Positions 32,693 to 45,299 of a DNA stretch of 64,000 bases are shown in pieces. Made by a program: the position numbers and the translations under genes. The stretch covers positions 11,331,898 through 11,395,897 of the forward strand of contig CM037864.1 of the NCBI GenBank assembly GCA_021292105.1, read 5' to 3'. The stretch is from Anadara kagoshimensis. Taxonomy: Eukaryota > Mollusca > Bivalvia > Arcoida > Arcidae. How positions within the stretch are numbered: the first letter of the stretch is position 1; the number at the start of each line of letters is the position of its first letter. A model generated the notes under the pieces. The model did not search any database. It was not told where the DNA came from and saw only the letters and a program-made list of their open reading frames with translations.

Positions 32693-33960
32693 GACTGTTT
32701 AATTGTCTAATGGTTAATTTGGTTTAATTAGCCTTTTTGGTACAAGGAACTTGAACTTGAAAAATTAATGTTAAATAGATTATTTGCATTGTAACTTTGA
32801 GTCCTCTTAATAATTAAATATTGTTTAACTAACATTGTTTGCGTACAGGGAGTTGGGGCTTGAAATTACAATTAAGGTTAAATAAACTATTTGCTATGTA
32901 ACTAATTGGTAAATATTATAACTAAATAATTAACAAAAATAGATGGTGATATATATTTATGTAGATATATTATCGATATTTGTACTTATTAAAATAAAGA
33001 AAATTATAATATTTATAATGCGTGTTTGGACTACATGTTTTCATGGTATTGGGTTGAGTAATGGTTAGCGTTTTACGCGCTAGCCAAGATTTTATTTTGC
33101 TTATACAGAGGCAGATAGTTCTTAATAGTGGAGGGAACTAGGGTACCCGGCGTAGCAACCACCTATCTTTGACAAGCTTTTATTTTACATAAACACAATT
33201 ACGGAAAATACCTGGTATATATGTACTATGCTAGAAAGAAGCTACGTAAAATAGATGAGTAAATATGTAACATGAGAAGCATAAAATAAAGGAGCTAGTT
33301 AGAATAACAGGAATATATTTACAATAGAACACTGCATTTATATTACATGTAGTAAGATAAGAAGAGAGTACTGAAAATGAACATATCAGTTCATGATCAT
33401 ATCATAATTCATAAACAAAAACAAAAAAGTAAACATTAGAAGTAGTTAAATGCGTTAACTAAAATATGTATTTAAGACTCGTACTCTAGGGAAGCTAGTT
33501 AAATAGAAAAATGAAATCTGTAACTGAGAAATGTACTTGACAACAACTTGTACTTTGACTCGCAAACAAGAACACAAAACAATACACAAAGAATCAACCT
33601 AGCAAAACAAAAAAAACCACCAATAATCACATATCTGTACTATCCGACTTTCCATGGTTTGGTGTGGTATAATATTGTGGATGCCTGAACACCTTGTGTA
33701 TTATACTATCGTGATGATGATATAAAATAAAGGTAACGATGGAAAATAAAGACATCCTATATTTACACAATATACCTAAAGGAAGGGCAAAGAATATTTT
33801 TTTTGCACTAAATTAACAAAAGTGTTTATTTCTACTGTCTGTTTACTCTGCTGCAGAGAAAGTAGCAACGTAAATGTCACATGAATGGCACGTTTAAAAA
33901 TCAATTTACTTACATGCTAATAATTCTTATTTCAATCTAATCTACGCATAATAACTCCTT
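32693..33960. other. Unassigned intergenic stretch
   Basis: No gene is recognised. 32700-32960 contains two diverged copies of a segment of about 115 bp (GTACAAGGAACTTGAACTTG versus GTACAGGGAGTTGGGGCTTG). 33060-33165 resembles the tail of SINE-B (TTATACAGAGGCAGATAGTT...GGAGGGAACTAGGG...CAACCACCTATCTTTGACAA). Confidence 0.4.
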
Positions 33961-33969
33961 TAATACACC

Positions 33970-34348
33970 AACACGGATTTTGGATGGGTGTTTACAATGG
34001 TAAAGTTTTTGAAAAAATGGCGGTGTCTTTCATGTGGCGTCATGATGACGGAAGAATTTATTATTTATGTAGGTTCGCAAGGTGTACAATGAAGGGTAGC
34101 TCAAAGGTTGGGTTGAGTTTAAAAGTTTGAATTTACGTCAATTGTTTTTCAAAATTTGAAAACGCAGATAGTTCACTTCAATACTTTATTAAATCAGTTT
34201 TGTTCATCTCTGTTACGCCAAAACCAATCCGTTCTTGAGCTTCACTAACCTACGTAAATAGTCAACTCTTTCGTCATGACTACGTGACTTAAAGAATCCC
34301 GCCATTTCGTAATTTTTTTATCATTGTAAACACCCACCCAGATTCTAT
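33970..34348. mobile_element. MITE with about 100-bp inverted repeats
   Basis: GGGTGTTTACAATGGTAAAG...ATGGCGG...GTCATGATGACG...TATTTATGTAGGTT (left) is inverted at 34244-34345 with point differences and small indels. The - strand open frame at 34245-34511 overlaps this end and is not taken as a gene. Confidence 0.75.
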
Positions 34349-34639
34349 TTTGTCGCATAAAATGATGTATGAAGCAAGGATGGAGCCGAAACGGAATTTG
34401 TTTAGTAACAACTCGGATCATATAAGTAAAAGGCTTATGATGTGTACCTATCATATTGAAATATATAAATTTTTTTGCGATCTTGCTTTCTACAAAAGAA
34501 GCTAAATACACAGTAGAAACTGTCAGACAAACAACAACTTAAGGCAACTGGTTTTAAAAGGACGAAAATTGGAAGGCCATTAGAAGAAATATTTAGCAGT
34601 TAAATTATAGTACTATCACATCTTTATCATAAACAGTGG

Positions 34640-34905
34640 TCAATAACTACGCGTACTTAAAAAGTAGGAGGTGTTTACCTTTCCCGAGCACTGGTTCTCG
34701 CTTCTCTAGTTAAATTTTAACAAATTGTCACTTCCCTTTAAGTTTTTGTGTAATAATATATATTTCAAACTAGAAATTTAGCAATTAAGTTTAACGTCTT
34801 GTGCAGTTGAATGGTTTAAAGATGAAGTGTTTAACCTGAGCACCAGTTTTCAAACTATTAACTTGGGATTATGATTTGGACATGGACTGGTATGACTATG
34901 TTTGA
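34640..34905 (-). repeat. R1 dispersed repeat, heavily diverged
   Basis: AGGAGGTGTTTACCTTTCCCGAGCACTGG, a CTTCCCTTTAAGTTTTTGTG block and GATTTGGACATGGACTGGTA mark a reverse copy with an internal insertion. Confidence 0.6.
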
Positions 34906-34942
34906 TATTGGCGTTACTTTACAACATGGTGACCTGAAACGC

Positions 34943-35152
34943 ACCGTTTCATCTATACGTCTACCAAAATTAACCACAAATATGCCGATCCGTGTTCAAA
35001 CCATAGTCCCAAAAGCATTTAAAAGTCATATTATTATATTTTCATTAACCGTTTCATCTATACGTCTACCAAAATCAACCACAAATATGCCGATTCATGT
35101 TCAAACCATAGTCCCAAAAGCATTTAAAAGTCATATTATTATATTTTCATTA
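34943..35152 (+). repeat. 105-bp direct tandem repeat, 2 copies
   Basis: ACCGTTTCATCTATACGTCT starts at 34943 and again at 35048. The copies differ at only a few bases. Because 105 is a multiple of three, an open frame stays open across both copies; I see no evidence that it is translated. The interior includes an R1-like ATGCCGATTCATGTTCAAAC stretch. Confidence 0.9.
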
Positions 35153-35429
35153 ACCTTGCGTATTTGCATATTTCAGTTTGAGAGTGATGGCATTCATAGG
35201 ACTATAAATGTCAAACGACTGCATCACTGCGTTTGAATATTGATATCGGCAATACACATTCCCGTGGAACTATAACCTGGTAAACAAAATGGCTGTCTCC
35301 ATGTTCCCATGTGGTTTACTTCTTGGGGTAAAGAAAGCCTTTGTGGTCGATGATCGACTTGTTTCTCAACTTCACAAAGTCTATTGAAAGTTTTCTTGTG
35401 TAAATCAAACATTTTCACCACCGAATTAG

Positions 35430-35535
35430 ATAGTTCCTCTGATGCATGTTACAAAACCTTTGTACGACACACTGAATAATGCGCGATAGCGCGATCGGTT
35501 TGTCATGCAAAGGTTTGGCATTCATATTGGCTATA
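35430..35535. repeat. Imperfect hairpin with GC-rich centre
   Basis: ACAAAACCTTTGTACGACA on the left is imperfectly complementary to TTGTCATGCAAAGGTTTGG on the right around TGCGCGATAGCGCGATCG. Probably a small foldback element. A short R1 end fragment follows at 35575-35632. Confidence 0.5.
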
Positions 35536-36164
35536 TACGCCATTTCCAAAAAGTTCAATTGTTAAATACCTTTATTTTACTGTGCTTTGGGATTGTGGTT
35601 TGGACATTGATAGGTATGTTTGTTTTTGATAATATAAGTTAACTCCATGTACTAAGTTTCAATGTAACATGTACTCAGCTTACCACAACAGAATTTTAAG
35701 GGTCTGATTTTCACGTAGAAAGGTTATTTATCAGAACATATGCCATCTGCTAATTTCAAATGTCTCATTTTATATGGAAATTAGCACATGTCATCTACTC
35801 TATCTTTCTATAGGTTTAAGATGTACACATAAATACAACACAAAAAAGCGTACATCTCAATTAATTTAATGACAATTTTGCTCTATATGACATCCTTCCC
35901 GCTTTTTAGAACATTGAACTAGAATTAAAATGGCAATTAAAGTCTAATTAATGAGTAAATAGTGTACTCAAAAAAGAACAAAAACATGGCATATGTCATG
36001 AACGATGGCTTGTAAATACTAATCAATTGTATTTCTAAGAAAATATATTAATATTTATATTGTTTGAAGTGCGAGTTTTGTTGACTTACCTTAATGGTAT
36101 TTACACTGTAAAAATAACTAACTAGGGATAGTTGTTCAAATATGTAATTAATTGTACCATTGTA

Positions 36165-36500
36165 TTAGTTATAAATCACCCACAAAAGTACCGATCCGTG
36201 TTCAAATTACAATCTTAAAAGTGAAACAAGTACAAACTTTGAAACTAGCAAATTCAATAAAAAAAACGTAGACATTCACCAGGGAAATGAGACTGGTTTA
36301 CCAGAAAGGCTAAGAAGCTTTCCCTGTTAAGCTAGCTAGACCCACTACGTCTGGAATAAATATAGGAATGAAAGGAACATGGAACTTTGAGATATCAAAT
36401 ATATCCAGGATAATTTTGAATTCAGACACATTCTCTTCATCAACAATATCGGGAAGACGGTCATTAACCTTTTGAGGGCATTCATAATATAACATTTCAA
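36165..36500 (+). repeat. R1 dispersed repeat, near full length, diverged
   Basis: Forward copy from GTACCGATCCGTGTTCAAAT through ACCAGGGAAATGAGACTGG and AGGAACATGGAACTTTGAGA to the TTTTGAGGGCATTCATAATA end. 35640-36160 and 36505-36840 hold no recognised feature. Confidence 0.75.
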
Positions 36501-36845
36501 TTTATAGAAGTGCACGTCCCAATTATACTAGGTAATGATATTTGAATAGTAGAAGCTCACAATAAAGATCATCATTACCATCAAAAATAATTTTACAGAT
36601 AGATAAATTTATCGCATATTATATGCTGCTACTTACAAGGCTAGGACTTTTTTAGAAACGGGAATTGTTTTAATACCTTCTTCGATACATTAGCCCTATA
36701 AAGGTACCACAGAGTTTACCATTGTCTCATATTTACAAGACTATCCCTTAAAATCTATATACTTCTCATTCCATCCAGAACCGGATAGTGTTAAAAAAAG
36801 AGTCAAAAAAAATAATTTTTGTTCTGTTGTTGATAGTTTTACATT

Positions 36846-37044
36846 TTACTGTAAATGTATTTAATTCCGCGTGTATTTATTTTGGCGAAATGAGAAATTT
36901 AGATATATCCGCGTAGTTAAATTTTCGCGTTTTTAAAATATGCACTATAACACAATAAGCATAATGTAATTTTCGCGCAAGGAAAACGACCATGAACTAA
37001 GTACAAATGAGTACGCGGCGAAAATATATATGTTTACAGAAATC
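36846..37044. mobile_element. CGCG-containing MITE
   Basis: TTTACTGTAAATGTATTTAA and CGCGTGTATTTATTTTGGCG at the left are mirrored by GCGGCGAAAATATATATGTT and TACAGA at the right. CGCG-AAAATT motifs lie between. This type of small inverted-repeat element is familiar in bivalve DNA. Confidence 0.65.
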
Positions 37045-37249
37045 GTTTCATAGTTTCATTGCAGTGTAAATGATACTTGTCAAGAACTTTCTACTTTTAT
37101 GTTTGAATTTGTTAATCAAAAACAAAAACACTGATCCTTAATTAAGTGAAATCGTTATTTGTCATATAATTTATTTATGTACCTGTGAACTTTTTCGGAC
37201 ATTTAATATTATGTTGTGCCCAGGAAGGTGCTTACATTTATTAATAACA

Positions 37250-37415
37250 TGAAAATGAAATTTGAATTATTTTGATCCAATGAAAAACCCGGCCTCGCTC
37301 TCCTGGTGAAAGTTTATGTGTTTAACGTAATTTCCCAGTTTTCAAAGTTTTTATTTTGTTTTTGGATTATGATTTAGACATGAAATCGGTATGTTTTTTT
37401 TATTATAACACAAAA
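37250..37415 (-). repeat. R1 dispersed repeat, partial
   Basis: ACCCGGCCTCGCTCTCCTGG, TTTATGTGTTTAACGTAATT and GGATTATGATTTAGACATG. 37416-38040 holds no recognised gene. Confidence 0.7.
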
Positions 37416-38039
37416 GGAGAATTAGATATATCTATATAAAATCTAGCTGCTTACAATAACAAAGAAGCAGTCTCTTATATACTTCACCATTTAAATAAGA
37501 CAGATACACACGCCAAAACTATGCCATCTGTAATAAATAATTACAACTAAACAAAAAATATATGCATGTAGACTGTGGTATTTGCTAGTCGGCTATTTAT
37601 TACTTTGTAAAGTACATATTCATATAAATACATAACACATGTATATACATCAGAAACACGCCGAATGCATTACAATATCAATAATGCTCAAGATTAAAAA
37701 CCAAAGATAAGACTAAACAAGTCAAAACCTCTGGAAAACTTTTGGGCCCCATGTTCTAAAATAAATAATAAAAATAGTCTGATCAATGTAATGGCCATCG
37801 CTAGAATGACACGCACGTTAACAAACTTAATGCAGCTCCCTTTAAACTTCGTACAGCACGCCAAACATACATACATAATTAATGCCACGACCCCTAATTT
37901 ACCACGACCTCCTCAAGTTCTGCTTCATATTTAGACTTATACCTGAATTATGACGCCCACGAAAGGCTACATTTGAAACTTTATGACAAACGTGATGACT
38001 TCAATTTTTCTATTGTCAATTTTCCTTTTTTTTATGCAG

Positions 38040-38480
38040 CAATATACCTGCTTCTCCTGCTTATGGTGTATTTGTTTCCCAACTAATACGCTATAGTAGG
38101 GCTTGTTCCCACTACGGGGACTTTGTACAACGAAGTAGGCTGCTTGCAAATAAATTGTTGACTCAGGGATATTGCAAGCCTAGGCTTATCAAGGCCCTCA
38201 AAATGTTTTATGGCCGTCATCACAGTATTGTTGATAAGTTTGATGTCTCTGTGTCCAGGATTGCCTTGGATATATTTGACGTCTCATAGTTCCATGTTCC
38301 TTTCACACAATTTTGATTACACAGGTGGCGGGTGTAGCTAGCTAAACAGGAGGTGCTTACTCTCCGGAGCACCCGGCCTCACTTCCCTGGTGGAAGTTCA
38401 CGTGTCTAACCTAACTTGTCAGTTCCAAAGTTTTTACTTTGCTTCTGGATTGTGATTCGGAAATGGATTTTGATTAAATA
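38040..38480 (-). repeat. R1 dispersed repeat with attached 120-bp segment
   Basis: 38160-38475 is one of the cleanest R1 copies (reverse). Immediately left of it, 38045-38160 is the TTCCCACTACGGGGACTTTG segment also found in both copies of the 21-23 kb duplication. This suggests the segment and R1 move or spread together. Confidence 0.85.
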
Positions 38481-39799
38481 TTAAAGAACCATACTACGTA
38501 ACGATGAAAATTATGAATATCTTACAAGATGTGTCACCAGGGCTGACGCAATTTACTCAGCAAGCTACAAATAACAAGTGTAATAAGAAATGATATTTTT
38601 TCTTTCTTTTTTTAAAAAAAAAAAAAGATTACAGAAACAATATATGTCATTTTTCTATTCTTGTACGTCAACAAACATTAATTGTTTTGTTTCTTTCTAT
38701 GACAACTAAAATGATTGATAAATGTTTGAAACTGAATACCAAAAACAAACAATACTCAATTATCAAAAGGGTCAGGATTGGCATGAAATAAGATATTTGA
38801 GCACTAATGGTCACTGGATGTACAAGGGTTATATTGTTTAAAAATTAATGAGTTCTTGAAAACGTTTAAATATGATTAACAAAAACAAACAAAGGGTCAT
38901 GACTGCACGTAATACGATATGTGCGCATTGATGGTCACGGTATAAACACAAAAGAAGGTTCATGTTTAGTATAAAAGCAAAAAGTGTGTAAATAAAAACT
39001 AAATAACAAATATTTTGGTTACCAAGATAGCCAGTTATATAGTCCCAATACATCGATGCTAACCGGTACTTAATGTGTAAACAACCGTTTGGTCCATCTA
39101 TATTTAAGTATATTTGCTCTCTTATATTTTTTTCATAAACAGCATTTCAATAATTACTACATGTATATGATAGATTTATGGAAAGCTACAATAATCAGTA
39201 AACAATCATTTTATCCATGTATATTGAACTACATTAGCTTACTAATATCTCAATTGTACTATATGATATGTGTATGGTAATATATGCTAAAAGTGACAAT
39301 AAATCAAACTACTTCAATAAACAACAATAGAAAACATAACGAAGCTAATATTATATGTGTTTCGTGCGATAAACATCACGTATAAGCCAGATAATGAACA
39401 CGGAACACAGAACAATAAACCAGTTACACTTTGTTATAATATTAGAACAGAAGTAGCCTGGACAAAGGTCACCCTAATGATCTTAATACCAATAATTATT
39501 TTACAGCATTATCAGTATAATTGTTTTTCGGCATACATACTGCTGAACTGGCAAGGCTTAATTGGTTAAAGTCAAATAATTTGTTGTTCTGTTGTATTTG
39601 GTAACATTTTGTATATTACAATTATGAAGTTTATTATTTCATAAAAAGGAAATGAAGAGAAGTACATGACATTACAATTACATATACAGTAAAACCACCC
39701 ATGGGACTATAAAAACAATATGTCTTTACCTAAATTCTTTTATTTGCATTTGAAGCAAATGGGTCTTAAAGCACTTATAACTGTTGTTAAAATAGAGGC
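38481..39799. other. Unassigned intergenic stretch
   Basis: No gene is recognised. 38740-38950 contains two diverged copies of a unit of about 130 bp (CAAAAACAAACAATACTCAA...GGGTCAGGATTGGCATGAAA versus CAAAAACAAACAAAGGGTCA). 39089-39300 contains a weaker two-copy repeat (TTTGGTCCATCTATATTTAA / TTTTATCCATGTATATTGAA). Confidence 0.4.
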
Positions 39800-40313
39800 A
39801 GCCAAGTTCATTGTGTAGAGGTTCCATTCATTCTCAATTTTTATTACACACATTGCTATTGCAGTTCATATGTTTAATCTAATTTGCTAGGTTGAAAGTT
39901 TTTACTTTGCTTTGCAATTGCGATTTGGACATGAAATTAGTATTAGTGTCTTTGTTTTTTATACAAAATTCGATTAATCGATTTTGTTAGCGTGCTATAC
40001 AAAAAGGCCATCAGTTCAAAGGTAAGAGGTGGTCGTGAAGTTTACATTAATGATATGGCTCAATCAATTTAATCCATTGTTTTATTCTTGCTATCTAATT
40101 TGATTAATCGTTTTGCGTGCATAATACACAAGTTCATCAGTTTATAAGTTCATAATTTTATCAACAAGTATCTGTAAATATATTGAGTTAATATTGATTT
40201 GTATATGTATAGTAAAAATATCACTTCCTTATAATTTTGATAAAATATTTATTTGGAACTTGGGGTTTCTTTTCAACATCTTGGAAAAGTTTTGGTTTTA
40301 TAATTTTGGCCCA

Positions 40314-40359
40314 AACACTACTGATGAGGAACTGTATTTCGAACAGGCCGTCTAGTGCT
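40314..40359 (+). ncRNA. Hammerhead ribozyme, decayed copy (intergenic)
   Basis: CTGATGA (40321-40327) and the GGCCGTCTAGTGCT end are kept. Stem I has one A-C mismatch (AACACTA versus TAGTGCT), stem II is GGAA/TTTC, and the second core strand reads GAACA instead of GAAAC. It is probably inactive. The surrounding repeat spans about 40240-40390. Confidence 0.65.
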
Positions 40360-42261
40360 GTAAAATTAAAACTGGTATAATATCTAATGGAATATAAAGA
40401 CAAATAGTAAGAAATACAAAACATGCCCTTAGCAATTAATAAACATCATAAATAACTGGTGTAATGGTATGATGATTTCAGATTAAAATTTAAACACCTT
40501 CATTAACCCACATATTTACCATTTATATAAGATTTTAGTCGATGAATACGCACTGAATTCCGGGGATCAAAGTAAGATTGACGATCTTGCAATTTGTACG
40601 CTCCAATAACTACAGATGGTTCAAAATGGTATGAAGTAAAGAATAATTCGATAACAAAAATTAATCAGAAGTAATTATCTATAAACAGTTTTGAGAAAAG
40701 TATACCTTGAAGATGCAAAACAAAACTATTTACAAGTTCGATAAAGGTGGCTAGATGCCTTTGAAACCAACCATTTAATGATGCATTCAAAGTTCCATGC
40801 GTCCATTCATTCTCAATGTTTATTTCAAACATGGCGAGGGTAGTTAGCTATGCAGCAGGTGCTTTCCCTGTCGGAGCTCCCATGTTTAACCTAATTTGCC
40901 AGTTTCAAATGTTTTACTTTTCTTTGGGATTGCGATTTAAACATGAATTAGTATGATTTTTTATTTTTTTGTCTTTATATCAAATTCGATTAAATCGTTT
41001 TCTGTAAGCGTACTATACAAAGAGATGACCAGTTTAATGAACAGGTGCCCGTTACATATAGGTGATCGTGTAGCTCACATTATTGATATAGACTAATCGA
41101 TATAATTCCTTGTTTTATATTTATATCTTATTTGATATCTTGTTTTTCGTTCATAAGACACAAGTTCATCAGTTCATCAGTTCATAAGTTCGTATTTTAT
41201 CAACAATTATCTACAAATATATTGATTTAATATTGTTTACTAATATATATAAAAATATAACTTCCTCATAATATTATTGATGGCAGTCATCACAATAGTG
41301 TTGATAAGTTTGATGTCTCTGTGTCCAGGATTACCCTGGATATATTAAACGTTCTATAGTTCAGTGTTCCTTTCACACAATTTTGATTACACACGTGGCG
41401 GGTGTAGCTAGCCAAATAGGAGGTGCTTACCCTTCCAGAGCACCCGGTCTCACTTCCCTAACTTGTCAGTTGCAAAGTTTTTACTTTGCTTCTGGACTAT
41501 GATTCGAACATGGACTAGTATGTTTGTTTTTATTATGTGGTATATTGACGGATAGTTTGAAGGAAGTAAAAATATGTCCTTAGCAATTAATACACATAAC
41601 AAATAAGTGGCGAAGTGGTATGATGATTTCAGATTAAAATTAAAACACCTTCATTAACCCAGATATTTACCATTTATATAAGATTTATGTCGATGAATAC
41701 GCACTTAATTCCGGGGTTAAATTCATAGATTGACAACCTTTAAATTTTTGCGCTCCAATAACCATTGATGGTTCAACGTGGTATATAGAAAACAATAATT
41801 CAATAAAATAAATTATTTGGAAGTAATCAGTAGTAACCTTAATGTCATTTTTGAGACAAAATTTTCTTTTTAAATTTTTAAGAAGCATCTACAAACTTAT
41901 TAAAAGTGAATAGATGCTTTTGAAAACAAACTATTTTATTATGGGACCATATTCCCAAGTTTCTTTTACTCTCTGTCCTTCTTAATTAATAAAAGTGAAG
42001 GAGTGGTGTGTTGACTTCAGATCAAAATTAAAATACCTTCATTAACCAACATACTTTTATATAAGGTTATTTTCATGAAAACCTTACTTAGTTCCGGGGT
42101 TAAAAAGTAATATATTGATTAACATTATTGATGACCTTTTAATATCAACTCTTCAATAATCACTGATGGTTCAACGTGGTATAAAGTAACGTATAAAACA
42201 ATAATAGACATCTTGAAGTAATCAGAGCTAAAAAAAAATAATCATTCTGAAAGGAAAATAG

Positions 42262-42434
42262 TCACACCTGCCTATAAAGGCCACCCAAGGGAACCAGTAA
42301 AAGTGATCTTTATGGGCAGGTGGCCTTTATATACAGGTTCAAATAATATGAATAAAAACAGCTGGAATACAATTCTACTGGCCTTTATAAGCAGATGATC
42401 CTTATACAGAGGTGGCCTTTAAGGCAGGTTTGAC
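42262..42434. mobile_element. MITE R2, copy 4
   Basis: ACACCTGCCTATAAAGGCCA at the left, GGCAGGTTTGACTGTAATTC at the right, with the AGGTTCAAATAATATGAATA interior. Confidence 0.8.
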
Positions 42435-43080
42435 TGTAATTCATTAAAAATGTTGTGGATTAACATAACAATTTTTTGAAAAAATATAAAATTATCTACA
42501 AGCTTGTTTAAAGTGACTAGATGCTTTTGAAAACCAACCATTTATTATGGATCCATAGTTCCATGTTCCTTTCATTCTCAAATTTTATTCCACATGTGAC
42601 GGTGTGTATATAGCTAAACAGGAGGTGTTTGCCCTTTCAGAACACCAGGCCTCCTTACAATGGTGGAAGGATATGTGTTTAACCCGAATTGTCGGTTTCA
42701 GTTTTTACTTGGTTTGGGATTGTATGTTTGTTTTTGATTTGAGTTTTCTTTAAGACTATGATTAGAAGATGGATTGGTATGTTTGTTTTTGGAATATATT
42801 GTTTAAATATACTTCATTTTTACATGTACTTTGCAAAAGGATTTTCCTGATTGAGTCAACCCTAGGTAGTGCGAGATACCCTGATCCGTAAAAGTGCAAT
42901 AAAGACCACTGAGCTTTCAATGTCTCTGCATTATGAAGGGATTTTCCATTTGTAAAAACAGAATGATTATGAAAAGTATAAAAGATTTGAAATATAAGAT
43001 CGAAAATAATGAACGAAATGTGAAAAGTAACCGAACTTTGAAGAAAAAGATACAAAATCAATCACAGAGTCAATATGTAA

Positions 43081-43202
43081 TGGTTTATTTTATCCCGATG
43101 AAATATTTTCCTAGGATAATATTTTCTTGAGATTTGTTCCACCGATAATATTGTATAGGTAAATATTATTCATAGATAATATTTTACTGAAATAAACCAG
43201 TG
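43081..43202. mobile_element. Small inverted-repeat element
   Basis: TGGTTTATTTTATCC at the left and GAAATAAACCA at the right are inverted. ATAATATTTT and its relatives recur in the interior. No coding sequence. Confidence 0.5.
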
Positions 43203-43457
43203 GAAAGATTTTACCATGAAATTATATCCTCCTGGACACATTTTCACCCAGATAAAATTATTGATTAGACATATGCAAGGTGCAGGTGCAAGGTATAAAT
43301 AACGCTGAATAAATACATTTCTGTTATATTTAAGTTTATTTATTAAGGGACACTCTAGTCCCCATTTTTAACTAACTGTGATACCTAACAAATGTAATAG
43401 CCATATCCTCAACAATGAACCTATATATAATCCATCAATATCGTATAAAATTACAAT

Positions 43458-43458
<1 letters not shown>

Positions 43459-43490
<32 letters not shown>
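43459..43490. repeat. (AAT)n microsatellite
   Basis: Pure ATA/AAT trinucleotide run of about 32 bp. Confidence 0.95.
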
Positions 43491-43491
<1 letters not shown>

Positions 43492-43526
43492 ACATTTACA
43501 CTAGTAGAGTTTTACCTACCTATAGT

Positions 43527-43755
43527 GTGTCAAGTTTGACCTTGCCATTTGACCTTTAATTTAAATATTCAAATGGATACATTCATTGTGTAATTTAGGG
43601 GCTTTATAAAGCTGATATATAAGAAGAGAAAAGTGGGTACCGGGTGTTTACAGTAATGAAAAATGCTGTGTTCCCTAAATTCCTATAAATCATACAGTCT
43701 ATTAGCCCAATCTTACATTCAAATTAAAGGTCAAATTGCCTGGTCAAACTTGATA
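43527..43755. mobile_element. R3-like MITE, diverged family
   Basis: TGTCAAGTTTGACCTTGCCA then TTTGACCTTTAATTT at the left, inverted at the right as AAATTAAAGGTCAAATTGCC then TGGTCAAACTTGATA. The GACCTTTAAT inner part recalls R3, but the ends differ. Confidence 0.8.
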
Positions 43756-43759
43756 CAAG

Positions 43760-45200
43760 AAATACATCAAATGAAATATTATTAACATTAAAAATTACAG
43801 TGTACATTAAACATGAGGTGTACAATGTCAATAAGGCCATGTTAAGCAAATTGTATAAAATATTATAAAAATAGACACAAATTTTAAAAATGATATAATT
43901 AATAAATTGGAGATTAAAAGCTGCCTGGGGATTATATACACACATGTACATGCAAGGTCACTGACATTATTAACATAACTTATTGTGTGAATAAGGCAGG
44001 AATGTAAAATTGTATAACAATTAAAAAAATTGGCAAAATCATTTGAAAAAACTGAGGACGGAATTCTATCACATAACTTAAAAATTAATTACAAAATTTC
44101 ACTTTACGAAACAACATTCTCAAGAAGAAAGTATTTTTTCTAAAAATAAAATATGGAAGATGGAATTTAAAATTGGACATTTAAAAATATTACTAAATTT
44201 AATGAAACACTCAAGGAGGAATGGAATTTGTACTTGAATGATTCATTTTTTACAATTATTGAGGACGGAGTTGGAAAATACAACTAAATTTTACAAAACA
44301 AAATTCTCCAAGGAATGTTAATGTGTATTGGAATATTTTGGACGGAGATTAAAATAATGAAGTTAAAAAAATAAATCAAATTTTACAAAACAACATTCTC
44401 AGAGGAATATTAATAAGTATTGGAATTATTTCTTCTTAAAAAAAATTATTCAGGATGGAATTCAAAAATCAAACAAAAAAATATTTTTATTATAAATATG
44501 AAGTACAATTGTAAATCAAATGTGTAAATAAAATGATACATTTTTTACATTTTGCAATCCTTTAAAATTGTTATTTTTTACATTTTGCAATCCTTTAAAA
44601 TTGTTATTTATTCATTAAAAAGATAAACATAAATGAGGTTCTAGTGTAAAAACTAAAACTAATACATAAATTATATATTATCCTTATTTCATTACATACT
44701 GAATAAAAATAGCACTTCATACACTAAGTCATATAATAAAGCTATTGCTTTTGTTAATGACTAGATCTAAATAAGTATTAAATTCAGGATGACCAAAATA
44801 TTATAATTTGACCAAAAAATTATTTTATAAATTAATTATGTTACATCTTTTTTTTTAGTTTAAACCAAAACCTTTTCAGCAATAAGAATTTGTTTTGGTA
44901 TTGCATTCACGGTAAGTACTATCAAAATAATTTGAGTTTGAACTTTTGTGAAAAATAATCCCAAACTAATACAATGACAAAATTTGAATACACATATAAG
45001 TTTATGATTAAATGCCTGATATTCTTACTTTTGGCCATCCTGACATTGTCTATCAATAGAACAATGAAAAACAATTGAAACTATCCACAAACAAAATACT
45101 AGTATTTAAATTTTAAAGGCATAAATACAATATAAATGTTATAAAAACTCCTCACTAAGCTTGATTGTTTATATAACATATCACAGTAAGAAATATATTG
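43760..45200. other. AT-rich stretch with tandem decay
   Basis: No gene. 44030-44480 carries about four diverged units of about 110 bp (GAGGACGGAATT, TTACAAAACAACATTCTC, AGGAATATTAAT). 44543-44580 is repeated directly once (ACATTTTGCAATCCTTTAAA). A 54-bp segment at about 44861-44914 is bounded by AG and GTAAGT but has no partner exon. Confidence 0.5.
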
Positions 45201-45299
45201 TAAAACAGTCAAACCTGTATATAAACACCACCAAAGGTAATGAACAGATATTATTTCTATCAATATTAAGCTTAGCAACTTTATATAAAGATCAAGTTT

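Larger units (their letters stand above)
39800..42800. repeat. Tandem triplication with units of about 1.0-1.2 kb
   Basis: The order [reverse R1 - AATTCGATTAATCG block - ACACAAGTTCATCAG block - CCTTCATTAACCCA...TTCCGGGG block - CTAGATGCTTTTGAAAACCA block] appears from 39800 (copy 1) and 40790 (copy 2), with a partial third from about 41940. R1 pieces lie at 39800-39962, 40745-40965, 41278-41540 and 42535-42800. The TTCCGGGGTT landmark is near 40559, 41710 and 42090. Confidence 0.8.

Noticed and set aside
34871..35236. 121-codon open frame with a duplicated 35-residue block
   Set aside because: The duplication is a 105-bp DNA repeat that happens to be a multiple of three; the frame overlaps R1-derived sequence.
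44861..44914. Exon-like 54-bp segment between a pyrimidine tract with AG and GTAAGT
   Set aside because: No partner exons are found on the same strand within many kilobases; such signals arise by chance in AT-rich DNA.
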